From: Shewanella baltica
GTDB lineage: Bacteria > Pseudomonadota > Gammaproteobacteria > Enterobacterales > Shewanellaceae
Reading direction: 5' to 3'
DNA length: 64,000 nt
NCBI RefSeq assembly: GCF_900456975.1
Contig: NZ_UGYM01000002.1
Location: forward strand, 2,728,001 to 2,792,000
Below the pieces are notes generated by a model. The model was not told where the DNA came from. It saw only the letters and a program-made list of their open reading frames with translations, and ran no database searches. Positions 40,788 to 51,717 of the stretch are shown here, one piece after another. Numbering within the stretch: position 1 is the stretch's first letter; every line of letters starts with the position of its first letter. The position numbers were made by a program, and so were the translations under genes.

Positions 40788-41504
40788 CTAGAGGTATTGC
40801 AGCAATTGCGCAGGATAGTCAATCAAAGCGATAGGTCCTGCTTGCAGTAACTTTTCGGCACTGTGGGCGCCATAGGTCACGCCAATACTATCAATTCCAG
40901 CATTGGCCGCCATGGTCAAATCCAGCAGAGAATCACCCACCATTAGGGCTCGGTTCGGGGCAATATTCAATTCTTTCAGCAAGCTTGAAATCATTTCAGG
41001 ATGGGGTTTGCTGTGCACTTCATCAGCGCAGCGTGACGCAACAAAGTATCGACCTAAGCCCGTTTGCGCAAAAACGCGGTCAAGTCCCGCACGGGCCTTA
41101 CCGGTTGCAACGGCTAATTGATAACCTTGAGCATGTAACTCATCGATTAAAATAGGTGCTTGTGCAAAGAGTGGCGTTGGCGTGGTGTCTAAATGCAAAT
41201 ATTGTGCTTTAAACTCGGCGCGCATCTGCTGATATTGATCATCTTCGCCTTGGCTGAATGCATTTTTAGGATGCTGATGCTGAGAATAAGCAGAACAAGC
41301 GCTGAGATTGAGCCCCTGTGGAAACAGGACTCGCAGCGCTTCTGTCATAGAAAGACCGATGATATCGCGAATATCGCTTTCGGTTGGGATAGGTAACTGC
41401 AATGCCTTAGCCATATTTTCAATACAGGTGATAATTTTACCGATGGAGTCCATCAGGGTGCCATCCCAATCGAAAATCACTAAATCGTATTGCTTTATCT
41501 TCAT
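40788..41504 (-). CDS. HAD-family phosphatase, phosphoglycolate phosphatase-like
   Basis: 238 residues. HAD motif I FDWDGTLMDS, motif II VATGKA, motif III Lys in SKPHPEM, motif IV MVGDSLLDL. A cap domain lies between 20 and 100. Next to rluC as usual; substrate unknown. Confidence 0.88.
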   Translation of the reverse strand: MKIKQYDLVIFDWDGTLMDSIGKIITCIENMAKALQLPIPTESDIRDIIGLSMTEALRVLFPQGLNLSACSAYSQHQHPKNAFSQGEDDQYQQMRAEFKAQYLHLDTTPTPLFAQAPILIDELHAQGYQLAVATGKARAGLDRVFAQTGLGRYFVASRCADEVHSKPHPEMISSLLKELNIAPNRALMVGDSLLDLTMAANAGIDSIGVTYGAHSAEKLLQAGPIALIDYPAQLLQYL

Positions 41505-41526
41505 CCTTGAAACCTATCCCCGTCGA

Positions 41527-42486
41527 TTACACACGCTTTAACTTATCCAATAACTGCGACAAGTTTTCATCTAAAGGCGCAGAGACCCGCATGACTTCAT
41601 CATTTTCAGGATGAATGAACATCAACTCAGCCGCATGTAAAAAGAGTCGAGTTAAGCCTAATGACCGCATGCTGTCGTCAAACGCTTGCTCACTGTATTT
41701 ATCATCACAGGCGATAGGATGACCAGCAAACTGGCAATGCACCCGAATTTGGTGAGTACGTCCAGTGACAGGGCTTGCCTTCACGAGAGTACAACCTTGG
41801 TAACGCTGCATAATTTTAAAGCGCGTTTCAGAAGGCTTACCTTCCGCATTTACACGCACTATGCGCTCACCGGATTTTAGGGTGATTTTTAATAAAGGCT
41901 GTTTAACGGCTTTATCTTGAGCAGACCATTCACCTTTCACTAAGGCCAAATAGTCTTTCTGCATCTTTTTATATCTGAGCTGATCATGCAGATGTTTAAG
42001 CGCGCTACGCTTTTTCGCCACCAACAACACACCCGAAGTATCTTTATCGAGACGATGTACTAGCTCTAAAAACTTTTGTTGAGGACGCAGTGAACGCAAT
42101 GCCTCTATCACGCCGTAATCGACACCACTACCACCATGCACAGCAATGCCAGCAGGTTTATTCAGCACGATCAAATGATTGTCTTCGTGCAAAATACGGT
42201 CTTCGAGTTGCGAGACTTTGCTTAAGTTAGGCGATGGTGCGGTACGGTTATCTGGCTCTGCCACTCGGACAGGCGGAATACGCACTATGTCGCCAATCTG
42301 CAACTTGTACTCGGGTTTGATGCGTTTCTTATTCACTCGAACCTCGCCCTTACGGACAATGCGATAGATCATGCTTTTCGGCACGCCCTTCAGCTTGGTC
42401 ATTAAGTAGTTATCGATACGCTGTTCGAAGTGATCTTCATCAATCGTGATCAACTGAACCTGTTGTGGGGTGGATTCTATATTCAT
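41527..42486 (-). CDS. rluC: 23S rRNA pseudouridine synthase RluC
   Basis: 319 residues from MNIESTPQQVQLITIDEDH at 42486; longer upstream readings are not conserved. S4 RNA-binding domain (IDNYLMTKLKGVPKSMIYRIVRKGEVRVNKKR) then the RluA/C catalytic motif HRLDKDTSGVLL with the catalytic Asp. Makes pseudouridines at 955/2504/2580 in E. coli numbering. Divergent from rne, the classical arrangement. Confidence 0.94.
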   Translation of the reverse strand: MNIESTPQQVQLITIDEDHFEQRIDNYLMTKLKGVPKSMIYRIVRKGEVRVNKKRIKPEYKLQIGDIVRIPPVRVAEPDNRTAPSPNLSKVSQLEDRILHEDNHLIVLNKPAGIAVHGGSGVDYGVIEALRSLRPQQKFLELVHRLDKDTSGVLLVAKKRSALKHLHDQLRYKKMQKDYLALVKGEWSAQDKAVKQPLLKITLKSGERIVRVNAEGKPSETRFKIMQRYQGCTLVKASPVTGRTHQIRVHCQFAGHPIACDDKYSEQAFDDSMRSLGLTRLFLHAAELMFIHPENDEVMRVSAPLDENLSQLLDKLKRV

Positions 42487-43082
42487 GATGCGCCATCTAA
42501 TTATAACGGCCGCCATTGTACAACAACTGAGAAGAATTGTGCCTTTCCATTGCTGAATTTTTTGATTATTGCTATATTTCACCAGCGATTAGGGATAAGC
42601 CGTGAATAAAGTGTTCACAACGCCCCGATCCCAAGCGGAAAATTTAACGGATAAAAAAACATTTTCTTGATAGCAAGTCATTGATTTGCGAATCGTATAA
42701 TAAGTAAAAATACCATAAATGTGTTTTTTACGATTAAATCGAGAAAGTCGCCTTACTTTAATAAGGTTTACCCTAGATTTTCCTCCCCGATTTCGAAGGA
42801 TATTTTAACTTGTCGTCAGACAAACCGATTCGACTTGGGCATTACCGGAAAGAAACTAAAGAATTTATGGGGTTGGTTGATGTTTTACAACGAATTCCTT
42901 GTTTTTGTAATCATTAAAAAATAAGCCATAAATAGGATGCGACACGCAGCGACTGCGTCTAACAGCAATGCGCACCTCTTGCCTAGCCACCAGCCGTGAG
43001 GCTCAGTTGACCTACTGCTAGGCCCGTAATGCAGCGAAGCGCGATGTTTGATGACCTCTATTTAAAGAAGAATGACGTCATC
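42487..43082 (+). promoter_or_regulatory. rne promoter and long 5' untranslated leader
   Basis: About 600 bp between rluC and rne. A TATAAT is at 42696-42701, giving a leader of roughly 375 nt. E. coli rne has a 361-nt leader used for autoregulation by RNase E cleavage; the equivalent length and position here suggest the same mechanism. No gene seen. Confidence 0.6.
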
Positions 43083-46000
43083 ATGAAACGTATGTTAATC
43101 AATGCAACTCAATCAGAAGAGTTGCGTGTTGCCCTTGTTGATGGGCAACAACTGTATGATCTAGATATTGAAAGTCCAGGTCATGAGCAAAAAAAATCAA
43201 ACATTTACAAAGGTAAAATTACCCGCGTAGAACCGTCTTTAGAAGCCGCTTTCGTCGACTACGGTGCCGATCGTCACGGCTTTTTGCCACTGAAAGAAAT
43301 CGCCAGAGAATATTTCCCGAAAGGATATTCGTTCCAAGGTCGCCCAAATATCAAAGAAGTGGTCAGTGAAGGACAAGAAGTTATTGTCCAGATTGACAAA
43401 GAAGAACGCGGCAATAAAGGCGCAGCCTTAACGACCTTCATCAGCCTAGCAGGCTCTTACTTAGTATTAATGCCAAACAACCCACGTGCAGGCGGAATTT
43501 CTCGTCGTATCGAAGGTGATGAGCGCACTGAGCTAAAAGAAGCGATGGCCGATTTGGAAGTGCCAGCGGGCATGGGTCTTATCGTACGTACTGCCGGTGT
43601 GGGTAAAGAATCTGCCGAGTTAAAGTGGGACTTAAAAGTTCTGCAGCACCACTGGGCAGCAATCACCGAAGCTTCACAAGTTAAAGGCGCTCCTTTCTTA
43701 ATTCACCAAGAAAGTAACGTGATTGTGCGCGCTATTCGTGACTACTTACGTCGTGATGTGGGCGAGATCCTTATCGACCATCCACGTATTTTCGAAGAAG
43801 CTAAGCAACATATCGCATTAGTTCGCCCAGATTTCGTTGAGCGCGTAAAACTTTACGAAGCCGAAGTGCCGTTATTCACTCACTTCCAAATCGAATCACA
43901 AATCGAATCAGCCTTCCAACGTGAAGTGCGTCTGCCATCTGGCGGTTCGATTGTTATCGACCCAACTGAAGCTTTAACCTCAATCGATATCAACTCTGCC
44001 CGTGCCACTAAAGGCGGCGATATTGAAGAGACAGCACTGAACACTAACCTTGAAGCCGCCGATGAAATTGCCCGTCAATTACGTCTGCGTGACTTAGGTG
44101 GCTTAGTGGTTATCGACTTCATCGATATGACGCCTGTGCGCCATCAGCGTGAAGTTGAAAACCGCTTACGTGATGCTGTGCACCATGACCGCGCTCGCGT
44201 GCAGTTAGGTCGCATCTCGCGTTTTGGTTTGATGGAAATGTCGCGTCAGCGTCTGCGTCCTTCTTTAGAAGAATCTGCTGCGCACATCTGCCCTCGCTGT
44301 CATGGCCAAGGCACGATTCGCAGTACTGAATCTTTAGCACTGTCGATTTTACGTTTGATGGAAGAAGAAGCCATCAAAGAGAACACCTCACAAATCGAAG
44401 CGATTGTGCCTGTGGATGTGGCGGCTTTCTTGTTGAACGAGAAACGCAAAGCCATTCGCATTACAGAACAACGTCACGATGTCGAAGTGTATGTGATACC
44501 TGATGCGCACATGATGACGCCAGATTACCGCGTGATCCGTCACCGTAGTGATGATGAAATCAGTGAGTCTAGCTATAAGCGTATCGAGCAGCCTGATGCC
44601 AAATTGTATGAGCCACGTAAACTGGAACGTACCGCAGCGCCTATTCCTGCATTAAAAGGTTTTGCCGCACCACAGAAAGTGGAACAAGCGCCATCACCAA
44701 CGGTGAAAGTTGAAGCGCCACAACCTGGCTTCTTCAGCAAGCTAGTGAGTGCGGTCAGCGCCATGTTTGCGCCAAGCGAAAAAGCAGAGCCTGTAAAAGT
44801 TGTTGAAACTAAAACAGCCGATACCAGTGCCGCTAACGCCAACCGCCGTAACCGTCGCAACGATACTCGCCGCCCACGTAATGCCCAAGATGCTGACAAA
44901 GCAAAAGAAGGCACTCGTGAGCCACGCAGCCGTAATCCGAAAAAACCAGCTGATGCAGCGGTAAGCACAAGCACTCAAGAACGCCCAGTTCGCGAGAAGG
45001 AAGAAGCTGTTAAGCGTCCAGCGAAAGCGGAACCTAAGCCACGTGTACAAGCGCCAAAAGACGTGGTTGCCGACGTTGAAGCCGATGCACCTAAGCAAGA
45101 AGTCGCCCGTGAACGCCGTCAACGTCGTAACATGCGCCGTAAGGTGCGTATCGATAATGGCCATAACACGCCAGATAATGCGATCCCAATTGCACCAGAA
45201 GATGCTGCTGAAGTATTAGCTGAAATTGCAGCCATTAACGCCGCAGCTGCGAGCACTATCAGTGTTGACACTAAAGCTGAAGTTGCCCAAGCACCTGCTG
45301 AAACTAAAGCGCCAAGAACACGTCGTCAGCCTCGTAAAGAAGCGGCACCTGCTCAAGAAGCGGCTGAAAATGTTGCAGTAGAAGAGAAAGCAGTGAGTTC
45401 TGCAGTCACTGAAACCCCAGCGGTTGATGCAGTTAAGACTGAAGAACAGGCTGAAGTTGCAGCACCAGCGGATGCGGTATCGCAAGATAACGAAGCGGTC
45501 GATGCTGAAAGCGAAACTGCTGACGATCAAGCAAAACGCGAGCAAAGAGATGGTCAACGTCGTAGCCGTCGTAGCCCACGTCACCTTCGTGCAGCGGGTC
45601 AACGTCGTCGTCGTGACGAAGATGACCAAGGTACATCAACGCCAGCGCAATTCGTTCCAAATGACGAATTAGGTGCTGACCAAGAGTATCCAAGCGAAGT
45701 CGCCAGTGTGCGTGCAGAAGCGCCAGTCGTCGCAACTAAAACAGATGCAGTGGCTGAAACTCAAGCAACGGCTAAATCCGTTGAAGTAGAAACGGTACAA
45801 GCAAGCGAAGCACCTGTTGTTGAAGCTCCTGCAGTCGTTAAAGCTGAAACGAAAGTTGAAACGCCAGCAAATGACGTTATAGCAGTCGAAACTCAGCAAG
45901 TTGAAGCTAAGCCAGTTGAGACTAAAGCTACTGAAGCGGAAGTGCCAAAAGCGGTTGAAGTGAAAGTTGAAGCTGCACCAGTCGTTGAAGCTCCAGTCGC

Positions 46001-46475
46001 TAACGTTGCAGCTGAAGTCGAAGCGGTTAAAGCTCCTGTAGTTGAAAGCCCAGCGGTTACACCAGCTGCGCCAAAAGTTGAAGCGGCTAAAGTTGAAGCG
46101 CCAAAGACTGAAACTGCTGAAGAGCCAAGCGTTGCACCGAGTGTTGAAGTTAAAGAAGCGGTTAAAGCAACAGCCTCTGCCCCAATGGCAAAACCTGCTG
46201 CTATCGCTAAGCCTCAAGCAACAGTGCAAGCGGCCCCAACGACAGTGAATTCGCAAATCACCGATTCGGTTACTGATTCGGTTGTTGTCAACAAGCCGAA
46301 AGCTGCCAGCCGTTTTGGCTCTATGGTATCTTCGGATATGACCAAACCAATTGTTGAAGTGAGAGAGCAAGTGGCTGTGCCTAAAGGACGCGAGTATGAA
46401 AATACTGCGACCGAAGAGCCTACCGCCAAAATCAAACTCGCTAACGGTGCAGAGTCGGATATGGCTCGTCCATAA
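43083..46475 (+). CDS. rne: Ribonuclease E
   Basis: 1130 residues from [20 protein letters not shown] at 43083. The catalytic half (S1 domain, DNase I-like domain with '[25 protein letters not shown]', zinc-link CPRCHGQG) is highly E. coli-like. The C-terminal half is disordered: an Arg-rich RNA-binding region (about 690-720 and 870-900), then a long Glu/Val/Lys/Ala/Pro-rich tract of repeated VEA/VKA units from about 930 to 1070. Main mRNA-decay and rRNA-processing endonuclease; degradosome scaffold. Confidence 0.96.
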   Translation: MKRMLINATQSEELRVALVDGQQLYDLDIESPGHEQKKSNIYKGKITRVEPSLEAAFVDYGADRHGFLPLKEIAREYFPKGYSFQGRPNIKEVVSEGQEVIVQIDKEERGNKGAALTTFISLAGSYLVLMPNNPRAGGISRRIEGDERTELKEAMADLEVPAGMGLIVRTAGVGKESAELKWDLKVLQHHWAAITEASQVKGAPFLIHQESNVIVRAIRDYLRRDVGEILIDHPRIFEEAKQHIALVRPDFVERVKLYEAEVPLFTHFQIESQIESAFQREVRLPSGGSIVIDPTEALTSIDINSARATKGGDIEETALNTNLEAADEIARQLRLRDLGGLVVIDFIDMTPVRHQREVENRLRDAVHHDRARVQLGRISRFGLMEMSRQRLRPSLEESAAHICPRCHGQGTIRSTESLALSILRLMEEEAIKENTSQIEAIVPVDVAAFLLNEKRKAIRITEQRHDVEVYVIPDAHMMTPDYRVIRHRSDDEISESSYKRIEQPDAKLYEPRKLERTAAPIPALKGFAAPQKVEQAPSPTVKVEAPQPGFFSKLVSAVSAMFAPSEKAEPVKVVETKTADTSAANANRRNRRNDTRRPRNAQDADKAKEGTREPRSRNPKKPADAAVSTSTQERPVREKEEAVKRPAKAEPKPRVQAPKDVVADVEADAPKQEVARERRQRRNMRRKVRIDNGHNTPDNAIPIAPEDAAEVLAEIAAINAAAASTISVDTKAEVAQAPAETKAPRTRRQPRKEAAPAQEAAENVAVEEKAVSSAVTETPAVDAVKTEEQAEVAAPADAVSQDNEAVDAESETADDQAKREQRDGQRRSRRSPRHLRAAGQRRRRDEDDQGTSTPAQFVPNDELGADQEYPSEVASVRAEAPVVATKTDAVAETQATAKSVEVETVQASEAPVVEAPAVVKAETKVETPANDVIAVETQQVEAKPVETKATEAEVPKAVEVKVEAAPVVEAPVANVAAEVEAVKAPVVESPAVTPAAPKVEAAKVEAPKTETAEEPSVAPSVEVKEAVKATASAPMAKPAAIAKPQATVQAAPTTVNSQITDSVTDSVVVNKPKAASRFGSMVSSDMTKPIVEVREQVAVPKGREYENTATEEPTAKIKLANGAESDMARP

Positions 46476-46501
46476 CCACTTAGGTTAGTCAGAAAAAGCC
46501 A

Positions 46502-46512
46502 TGCAATTGCAT
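46502..46512. repeat. Target-site duplication, left copy
   Basis: TGCAATTGCAT, repeated at 47933-47943 on the other side of the IS4-family element. Part of the split rne terminator palindrome. Confidence 0.75.
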
Positions 46513-46516
46513 TAAT

Positions 46517-46548
46517 GCCGTTCACTTAAGAGTGAACGGCATTTTTCT
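46517..46548 (+). terminator. Hairpin terminator in the left end of the IS4 element
   Basis: TGCCGTTCACT-TA-AGAGTGAACGGCA followed by TTTTTCTTT on the plus strand. It overlaps the end of the transposase gene and probably replaces the rne terminator that the insertion split. Confidence 0.7.
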
Positions 46549-47905
46549 TTGGTCTAACCGGAAACTTGTTTTTGCTCATTTTAAGGACTCTTGGATAAGC
46601 TCTTTCCCGTTTACCATCCAACTTAAATTGCCGTGCATTGCGTTCTATATCCAATACGTCTCTCGGGACATTCCCCGGCGTTTGTGATGGCAGTTGCGTC
46701 AACTTGAAGATGATATAACTCGCCGCATCCCTAAAACTCAGTTGATTAGGATGGACCGATGGTAAGCTTTTAGCCAACAGCAACATCTTATATCTAATGA
46801 GATTATAGGCCAGTAGCACGCCCCACAGCTCTTGAATCACCAGCTCCGGTAGTTGACTGCGTAGCGTAAAACGACTCTCCAACAGATGTTGTTTCATCTC
46901 TCTGTAGCCCAGTTTGATTTCCCATCGATGGGCATATAAGTCGACGATGTCTTCGCTGGGGTAACGCATCGGGTCAGTCAACGAGGTCAAAATGGCGACT
47001 GACTTACCTTTCACTGTCTTAGTGAGTAAACGCGCTTCAAGGGTATCAGGGAGCTGCGGCCATTTCTTTCTGGCTTGAGGCGTGGTGGTGAGTTTCACCC
47101 ACTGGTCATGTTTTCCCAATGTTCGAACCACCTCATATTGAGTGCCTTTCTTCAATGGCAACAACCAGTGGCTATCAGGTTGTGCTTGCTGCCAAGCATG
47201 TAACAGGCCGAGCGAGTAAAATCCTCGGTCAAATAGGGTTAGACTGTGATTGGGAATGCTAGGAATGAGCTGAGATGCTAAGTTCATTTCATTTTCGGCA
47301 ACCGAATCAAAGGCGCTGTTGACCAACAAATGGCTACTTAATTCCATCAAGCAAACCATGCGAATTTGCGGATAAGCCGCTTCGCCTGAAGCGTTTGCGG
47401 TACGCGCAAAGGCGGCTTGATTTTGGACACTATCGGGTGTCCGCCACACTACACCGTCAACACCATACAAGTTAAGACCGCACCAATGTGGGTGTTCAGC
47501 TCTCGCGTGCCAGGTATTGGCGCTGCGACTAAACACTTCTCGAATAACCTCACTGCCCAATCGTTTACGCGCCTGAGTCACGGCGCTGCGTGCAACATAA
47601 TCAATCTCTTGCGGCAAAACAATGTCGAGTTTGTTGATGAGTGACCGAACAGACTCCCCTCGGAACAAAGCCATTCCAATAACGGCCCAAATCATCGCGT
47701 CCATCGGCAATTTACGCCGTCTTAACGTCGCAACGCCCTGAGAGTCCAAACAAGATTGAATTAACTCTGGCTCCAACACATCAGCTAAGCAGGTAAATTC
47801 AGTTAGGCGGGTAATATGAGTGCGAGCGAGTGCTTCTGAGAGTTGCATAAAAAAATCCGATGACATGAGGTCATCGGATTTTGATCTTTTCAGCGAGATC
47901 GTCAA
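46526..47905 (-). CDS. IS4-family transposase
   Basis: 459 residues. DDE pattern: [28 protein letters not shown], and the YREMKQ block ([30 protein letters not shown]), the IS4 signature Y-(2)-R-(3)-E-(6)-K equivalent. Appears intact, so the element may be active. Confidence 0.92.
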   Translation of the reverse strand: MTISLKRSKSDDLMSSDFFMQLSEALARTHITRLTEFTCLADVLEPELIQSCLDSQGVATLRRRKLPMDAMIWAVIGMALFRGESVRSLINKLDIVLPQEIDYVARSAVTQARKRLGSEVIREVFSRSANTWHARAEHPHWCGLNLYGVDGVVWRTPDSVQNQAAFARTANASGEAAYPQIRMVCLMELSSHLLVNSAFDSVAENEMNLASQLIPSIPNHSLTLFDRGFYSLGLLHAWQQAQPDSHWLLPLKKGTQYEVVRTLGKHDQWVKLTTTPQARKKWPQLPDTLEARLLTKTVKGKSVAILTSLTDPMRYPSEDIVDLYAHRWEIKLGYREMKQHLLESRFTLRSQLPELVIQELWGVLLAYNLIRYKMLLLAKSLPSVHPNQLSFRDAASYIIFKLTQLPSQTPGNVPRDVLDIERNARQFKLDGKRERAYPRVLKMSKNKFPVRPKKNAVHS

Positions 47906-47932
47906 GCGATCTGTCTTAACTGATCGGCATTA

Positions 47933-47943
47933 TGCAATTGCAT
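47933..47943. repeat. Target-site duplication, right copy
   Basis: TGCAATTGCAT followed by GGCTTTTTT, the other half of the ancestral rne terminator hairpin. Confidence 0.75.
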
Positions 47944-48060
47944 GGCTTTTTTATTTCTATCGTAAAACTCACACTATATTTAAGGTTTAGCTCAATCCAT
48001 TTTTTTGTTAGTATTCGCGCCTTATTTTTATCCACACAACAACTTAATAACAGAGGTTCA

Positions 48061-49620
48061 ATGTTTGATCTCATTCGCCACAAAACGTCTAGCCATAAAG
48101 CCGATGTGCTTTCAGGGCTAACAGTTGCACTTGCGCTTATCCCAGAAGCGGTCGCATTTGCCTTTGTCGCCCATGTAGAGCCAATGGTTGGACTTTATGC
48201 CGCCTTTATCATGGGACTTATCACGGCACTGATTGGTGGCCGCCCAGGGATGATTTCGGGCGCGACAGGCGCTATGGCCGTTGTCATGGTGTCTTTGGTC
48301 GTAGAGCACGGTGTCCAATATTTATTTGCTGCCGTAGTCTTAGCGGGACTCATCCAGATCTCAGCCGGGGTATGTAAACTCGGTAAATTTATTCGGATTG
48401 TGCCCTATCCCGTCATGATTGGCTTTGTGAATGGTCTGGCGATTGTGATTTTCCTCGCCCAGCTAGGTCAGTTTAAGGTCAAGGATGTCAGCGAAAACTT
48501 AGTCTGGCTGCCACAAGAACCATTAATGCTGATGTTAGGCTTAGTGGCACTGACGATGGCTATCATTTATTTTTTGCCTAAGATCACCACTGCAGTGCCT
48601 TCATCACTAGTAGCAATCCTCACTGTAACGGCAATTGTCGTCGGACTCGATCTTGATACTCGTAATGTCCTCGACTTCCTCAAAACCATGAGTGGTAACG
48701 ACAATGCGACCATAGCGGGTTCATTACCTAGCTTTGCGATTCCCTCTGTGCCTTTTAATCTTGAAACCTTATATATCATCCTGCCCTACTCCTGCATCTT
48801 AGCTGCAGTAGGCCTTATCGAATCACTGCTGACATTAACTGTGATAGATGAGATGACCAATACCCGTGGTCGCAGCAACAAAGAATGCGTCGGCCAAGGT
48901 CTTGGGAACATCACCAGCGGCTTCTTCGGCGCTATGGGTGGTTGTGCCATGATAGGTCAATCGATGATTAACATTAACTCGGGTGGACGCGGCCGATTAT
49001 CAGGAATTACTGCAGCAGTCGCCCTGCTTGCCTTTATCTTATTTGGCGCTTCATTTATTGAGATAATCCCACTTGCGGCGCTAGTTGGGGTGATGTTTAT
49101 CGTTGTGCTCGGCACCTTTGAATGGGCAAGCTTTAAGTTTATGGGCAAGGTCCCGAAACATGATGCCTTCGTTATCGTGCTAGTGACGACGGTAACCGTA
49201 TTTACCGATTTGGCATTTGCGGTATTTGTCGGCGTAATCGTTTCAGCCTTAGTCTTTGCCTGGGAACATGCCAAGCATATTAATGTGACTGAAGAGCAGA
49301 ATGAGCAAGGCTGGAAAGTCTATAAACTCAATGGCCCATTGTTTTTCGGCTCAATTGCGAACTTCCTCGAGCTATTTGACCCATCAAAAGATCCACAAGA
49401 TGTGGTTATCGACTTTAAGAACTCTCGGGTTGCCGATCATTCCGCATTGGAAGCAATAGACACGCTCGCTGAACGTTATGTTAATGCGGGCAAGAAGTTG
49501 CACTTGATCCACTTAAGCGCTGACTGTAAAGCACTGCTGCATAAAGCGGGAAATCTTGTCGAAGTGAATCAACTCGATGATCCTCACTATAAAGTGGCCG
49601 ATGATAAGCTGGATTCGTAA
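48061..49620 (+). CDS. SulP-family anion transporter with STAS domain
   Basis: 519 residues from [19 protein letters not shown] at 48061, preceded by AGAGG; upstream in-frame codons lie in the IS-flanking region. About 10-12 membrane segments ([22 protein letters not shown], then [19 protein letters not shown]) and a C-terminal STAS domain ([35 protein letters not shown]). Transports sulfate, bicarbonate or another anion; substrate not determinable. The upstream IS could affect its expression. Confidence 0.92.
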   Translation: MFDLIRHKTSSHKADVLSGLTVALALIPEAVAFAFVAHVEPMVGLYAAFIMGLITALIGGRPGMISGATGAMAVVMVSLVVEHGVQYLFAAVVLAGLIQISAGVCKLGKFIRIVPYPVMIGFVNGLAIVIFLAQLGQFKVKDVSENLVWLPQEPLMLMLGLVALTMAIIYFLPKITTAVPSSLVAILTVTAIVVGLDLDTRNVLDFLKTMSGNDNATIAGSLPSFAIPSVPFNLETLYIILPYSCILAAVGLIESLLTLTVIDEMTNTRGRSNKECVGQGLGNITSGFFGAMGGCAMIGQSMININSGGRGRLSGITAAVALLAFILFGASFIEIIPLAALVGVMFIVVLGTFEWASFKFMGKVPKHDAFVIVLVTTVTVFTDLAFAVFVGVIVSALVFAWEHAKHINVTEEQNEQGWKVYKLNGPLFFGSIANFLELFDPSKDPQDVVIDFKNSRVADHSALEAIDTLAERYVNAGKKLHLIHLSADCKALLHKAGNLVEVNQLDDPHYKVADDKLDS

Positions 49621-49662
49621 GCAATGTTTCATTAGCAATGTGTGAGCTTCCATAAGAAATAC

Positions 49663-49695
49663 AAAAAGCCTGAATAGTAATATTCAGGCTTTTTT
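49663..49695 (+). terminator. Intrinsic terminator of the sulP-like gene
   Basis: AAAAAGCCTGAATA / TATTCAGGCTTTTT, a long stem with a short loop and T-run. Bidirectional in appearance. Confidence 0.85.
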
Positions 49696-50164
49696 ATCGA
49701 CTCAACGCCAATCATTGAATGGCAAAAAGCTGAGTCATATCAATCTATAATCCATCCCACTCGGTTTAGTAATTATTATCTGAATTCTGGTTTAGCCATA
49801 GCGAGATTTGTAGTTAGGCATGTTACCAATGAACGCAGTGCTGTATAAACAGACTCCAAAGCGTTAATAGTGCCCTGCTGCTTCTGGTCCTCCAGATTCA
49901 TACAACAAAAAAGTAATGGGATGCACGCGCTGTCGGCTTAGAGAGTTAAGTTACGCTATGGCTAAATACTGTGTTGAGAGCTAAGAAGCTTTAATATCAC
50001 TGAAGCAAAAACATGGTGGATGAATCGAGGAAGCTGTATTGAAGATTAACTCTCTGAAAATGAGGTGTTTTGGAGATGAAGAGGAAATCTGGAAGCGGGA
50101 GCTAACAGTTAAATTAATACGGTAGGCTAAGAAAACGGTTGAGCAACTTAAGCTAATGCATCTA
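49696..50164. other. Intergenic stretch before IS5, no gene supported
   Basis: About 470 bp. No reading frame with a plausible protein was found; a minus-strand frame at 49981-50259 overlaps the IS end and looks fortuitous. May be decayed sequence. Confidence 0.4.
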
Positions 50165-51043
50165 GGGTCTGTTGATCTTTCGAGAGTGATTTTTAGACAG
50201 CATGGCAAGACGTTATAATTTGCTTCGCCAAAAGTAACCATAACCTCAAGCCATGCCAAGACTTATGCTAACCGATGCACGCTGGGAAAAGCTATTTCAT
50301 TTAATGAAAAGCACAGGCCGTGTTTATGACAAACCTGAACATAGACAAACATTCGAAGGTATTCTTTACCGGCTTAGAACCGGTATCCCTTGGCGAGATT
50401 TACCTAAAGAGTTCGGTCATTGGAGCACGGTCTTTAGACGGTTTCATTTATGGTCTAAAAAAGGCGTTCTAGCACATTTATTCAAGGCCTTAGCCAACCT
50501 TGCTGATATAGAATGGGTCTTTATTGATGGCTCGATAGTGCGGGCTCACCAGCACAGTGCAGGTGCAGCGACGCTAAGTAATGAGAGTATTGGTAAAAGT
50601 CGAGGCGGTAATTCAACCAAAATTCACTTAGCCGTCGACAGCGGAGGATTACCGATTTATTTCGAATTATCAGAAGGCCAAAAACACGATATTACACACG
50701 CCCCCAGCTTAATTGAGCACCTGAAGCAGGTTGATACCGTCATTGCAGATAAAGGTTATGACAGCGATGCTTTTCGTGAACTTATCGCAAACAAAGGCGG
50801 GAAATCTGTTATTCCGAGGCGCCGCTATAAGAATACACCTCAAGAAAGAGTCGATTGGTGCTTATATCGGTATCGACATTTAGTGGAGAATGCTTTTGGA
50901 AGAATTAAACACTATCGAGCAATATCAACAAGGTATGACAAGCTAGCAAGAAATTACGCCAGTATGGTGTCACTGGCGTTTATGTTAATGTGGCTGCCGA
51001 TGTATTGCTGAGCAACATTTGCACAGCAAAGATCAACAGACCC
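50165..51043 (+). mobile_element. IS5-family insertion sequence, copy 1, 879 bp
   Basis: 16-bp perfect terminal inverted repeats GGGTCTGTTGATCTTT / AAAGATCAACAGACCC, flanked by TA (CTA on the left, TAG on the right), consistent with the IS427-type TA target preference. One transposase, plus strand. A nearly identical inverted copy is at 59187-60065. Confidence 0.88.
50253..51011 (+). CDS. IS5-family transposase, copy 1
   Basis: 252 residues in one frame. DDE residues in WVFIDGSIVRAH, VIADKGYDSDAF and the RHLVENAFGRIKHYRAIST block (E with the Y-R-K signature). Differs from copy 2 by one residue (TLSNESI versus TLNNESI). Appears intact. Confidence 0.93.
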   Translation: MPRLMLTDARWEKLFHLMKSTGRVYDKPEHRQTFEGILYRLRTGIPWRDLPKEFGHWSTVFRRFHLWSKKGVLAHLFKALANLADIEWVFIDGSIVRAHQHSAGAATLSNESIGKSRGGNSTKIHLAVDSGGLPIYFELSEGQKHDITHAPSLIEHLKQVDTVIADKGYDSDAFRELIANKGGKSVIPRRRYKNTPQERVDWCLYRYRHLVENAFGRIKHYRAISTRYDKLARNYASMVSLAFMLMWLPMYC

Positions 51044-51130
51044 TAGCAACTGTATATTTTACTTTCTTAGAAGACTACCCACTCTAGAAGAGCATCTAAC
51101 CTAGAAGAATATTTTAAATTTCACACAAAT

Positions 51131-51163
51131 AAAAAGAGCCATGGAATAAACCATAGCCCTTTA
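51131..51163 (-). terminator. Terminator of the csp gene
   Basis: Minus-strand stem GGCTATGG / CCATGGCTC followed by TTTTTATTT, 40 bp past the csp stop. Confidence 0.65.
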
Positions 51164-51201
51164 ATCCATTGCTATCAGCTCTAGGCTAACAGCACCGAAA
51201 A

Positions 51202-51411
51202 TTAACCAACGATAGTTACGTTTTCAGCTTGTGGACCTTTTTGACCTTGAGTCACAGTGAAAGACACTTTTTGGCCTTCATCAAGAGTTTTGAAACCGTC
51301 AGAGTTGATCGCACGGAAATGTACGAATACGTCTGGACCAGATTCTTGCTCAATGAATCCGAAACCTTTGTCAGAGTTGAACCACTTAACAACACCAGTA
51401 ACTTGAGACAT
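51202..51411 (-). CDS. Cold-shock domain protein (CspA family)
   Basis: 69 residues with RNP1 KGFGFIEQ and RNP2 DVFVHFRA, a standard cold-shock domain that binds single-stranded RNA/DNA. AGGA lies 10-11 bp before the start. Which csp paralogue it is cannot be told from the window. Confidence 0.94.
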   Translation of the reverse strand: MSQVTGVVKWFNSDKGFGFIEQESGPDVFVHFRAINSDGFKTLDEGQKVSFTVTQGQKGPQAENVTIVG

Positions 51412-51717
51412 AATATAAATCCTGTAAATAAAAAATTAAAGCCTTAACGGCGGTGGAGCTGGAAAATGCCGGTATTACTTATGTTTACAGGACGAACTGG
51501 TCGTATTGAACACATAAATATAAGCCCAACCTTCAAGCTGATAAGACTATAAACCATTCTAAAGATAAGTCAACACACTGCGACACTTTGGATTATTTAT
51601 TTTGCCTAAATCTACTTTGCGGTTTTGCAACCGGCTAGCAGAACACTCAGTTCATGCTGCTTAGCAAGTACAGTTAAACATTTTAAATAATTTATTTCAA
51701 TAGCTTAATCTTATCGC
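51412..51717. promoter_or_regulatory. csp leader and intergenic region
   Basis: About 300 bp between csp and the end of rlmA. Presumably holds the csp promoter and a leader of 100 nt or more, which in cspA relatives acts as a thermosensitive RNA. No gene seen. Confidence 0.4.

Larger units (their letters stand above)
46513..47932 (-). mobile_element. IS4-family insertion sequence, 1,420 bp
   Basis: Terminal inverted repeats TAATGCCGTTCACTTAAGA (left) and TAATGCCGATCAGTTAAGA (right, reverse complement), with an 11-bp target duplication TGCAATTGCAT. One transposase gene on the minus strand. The left end contains a hairpin with a T-run. Confidence 0.85.

Noticed and set aside
42490..42582. N-terminal extension of RluC
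   Set aside because: The extra 32 residues (MKYSNNQKIQQWKG...) are not like RluC and lie in the divergent promoter region.
45216..46370. Long antisense frames opposite the rne C-terminal region
   Set aside because: Their Ser/Phe/Arg/Asn-rich composition is the mirror of the repetitive GAA/GTT/GCT codons of rne, not independent coding.
49981..50259. 92-residue minus-strand frame partly inside IS5
   Set aside because: Extends across the IS terminal repeat and its upstream flank; composition is not protein-like and no start signal is present.
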